A DNA stretch of 64,000 nucleotides. Source: CAIOTO01 sp040389165 (GTDB lineage Bacteria; Pseudomonadota; Alphaproteobacteria; Paracaedibacterales; CAIOTO01). Numbering within the stretch: position 1 is the stretch's first letter; each line of letters opens with the position of its first letter. Below are positions 63,851 to 64,000 of the stretch, piece after piece. The stretch spans positions 1-64,000 of the forward strand of contig JAZKAK010000021.1 in assembly GCA_040389165.1 (NCBI GenBank), given 5' to 3'. Below the pieces are notes generated by a model that saw only the letters and a program-made list of their open reading frames with translations, was not told the DNA's origin and did not search any database. The position numbers and the translations under genes are program-made.

Positions 63851-64000
63851 TAATTTTCATCATCTCATGTTATACGTAAACACTATACAAAACTGTTACA
63901 TGAGTCAGCAAGATAAATGGTATGCTTGATCTAAATGGTGTGTTAGTCTCGTGCACAAATCGTATCAATAGTAAGCAAGTCTGCTATCCAAATGAATAAA

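Overview
The window reads as a dense, AT-rich chromosomal segment of an alphaproteobacterium. The lineage markers are a ChpT-type histidine phosphotransferase (CtrA phosphorelay), a MucR/Ros-family regulator, a Tim44-domain protein followed by mltA and a Smr gene, an SdhE gene and a dusB gene followed by an NtrC/Fis-type helix-turn-helix. Several predicted exported proteins with eukaryote-like or lipid-directed features (patatin, a GTPase with a signal peptide, an alpha-solenoid protein carrying an IQ motif), together with dispersed palindromic repeats, suggest a host-associated, perhaps protist-associated, lifestyle such as in the Holosporales or relatives. That placement is inference. No rRNA, tRNA, CRISPR array, insertion sequence or prophage was recognised. 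There is one 100-N assembly gap at 52316-52415.

Layout. 1-8.6 kb: a polynucleotide-kinase-like P-loop protein, rsmD, rpsU, chpT, a TauE/SafE permease, polyamine-uptake genes potF and potG, dapF and sdhE. 8.5-13 kb: a Bcr-type MFS pump, hflX, and an orphan pair (small secreted protein plus methyltransferase-like protein). 13-21.5 kb: ilvA, prfB with its programmed +1 frameshift, holB, potI, an Ala-rich secreted protein, wecE, a TlpA-like thioredoxin and cysS. 21.5-28 kb: rpoZ, rel/spoT, lgt, yejB, uppS-cdsA. 28-35 kb: patatin, potH, gyrA and a secreted orphan. 35-42 kb: prfA-dusB-Fis/NtrC-like gene, the nfuA-lytic transglycosylase-rutE run, csrA-fliI and mucR. 42-54.6 kb: an EamA transporter, the secreted GTPase, a giant fused flavin/iron-sulfur oxidoreductase, a BioC/NDUFAF5-like methyltransferase and an RND efflux pair. 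54.6-64 kb: a Lon-related protease, the 1005-residue IQ/solenoid protein, the Tim44-mltA-smr operon and rlmH-rsfS.

How the genes fit together. Most are housekeeping: translation termination and ribosome maturation (prfA, prfB, rsmD, rpsU, rlmH, rsfS, hflX), envelope synthesis (dapF, uppS, cdsA, lgt, mltA), stringent response (rel, rpoZ) and polyamine import. The polyamine importer looks complete (potF, potG, potH, potI) but is scattered over three loci. The most interesting pattern is regulatory. Six intergenic sites match the CtrA consensus TTAA-N7-TTAA. In four of them a TATAAT-like -10 box starts 26 or 27 nt from the first base of the site. Four of the six sites lie in front of genes for predicted secreted orphan proteins (17503, patatin 28532, 33863, IQ/solenoid 57410). 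The others precede the Lon-related protease and gyrA. Together with chpT this suggests that CtrA, the cell-cycle regulator, drives a secretome in this organism.
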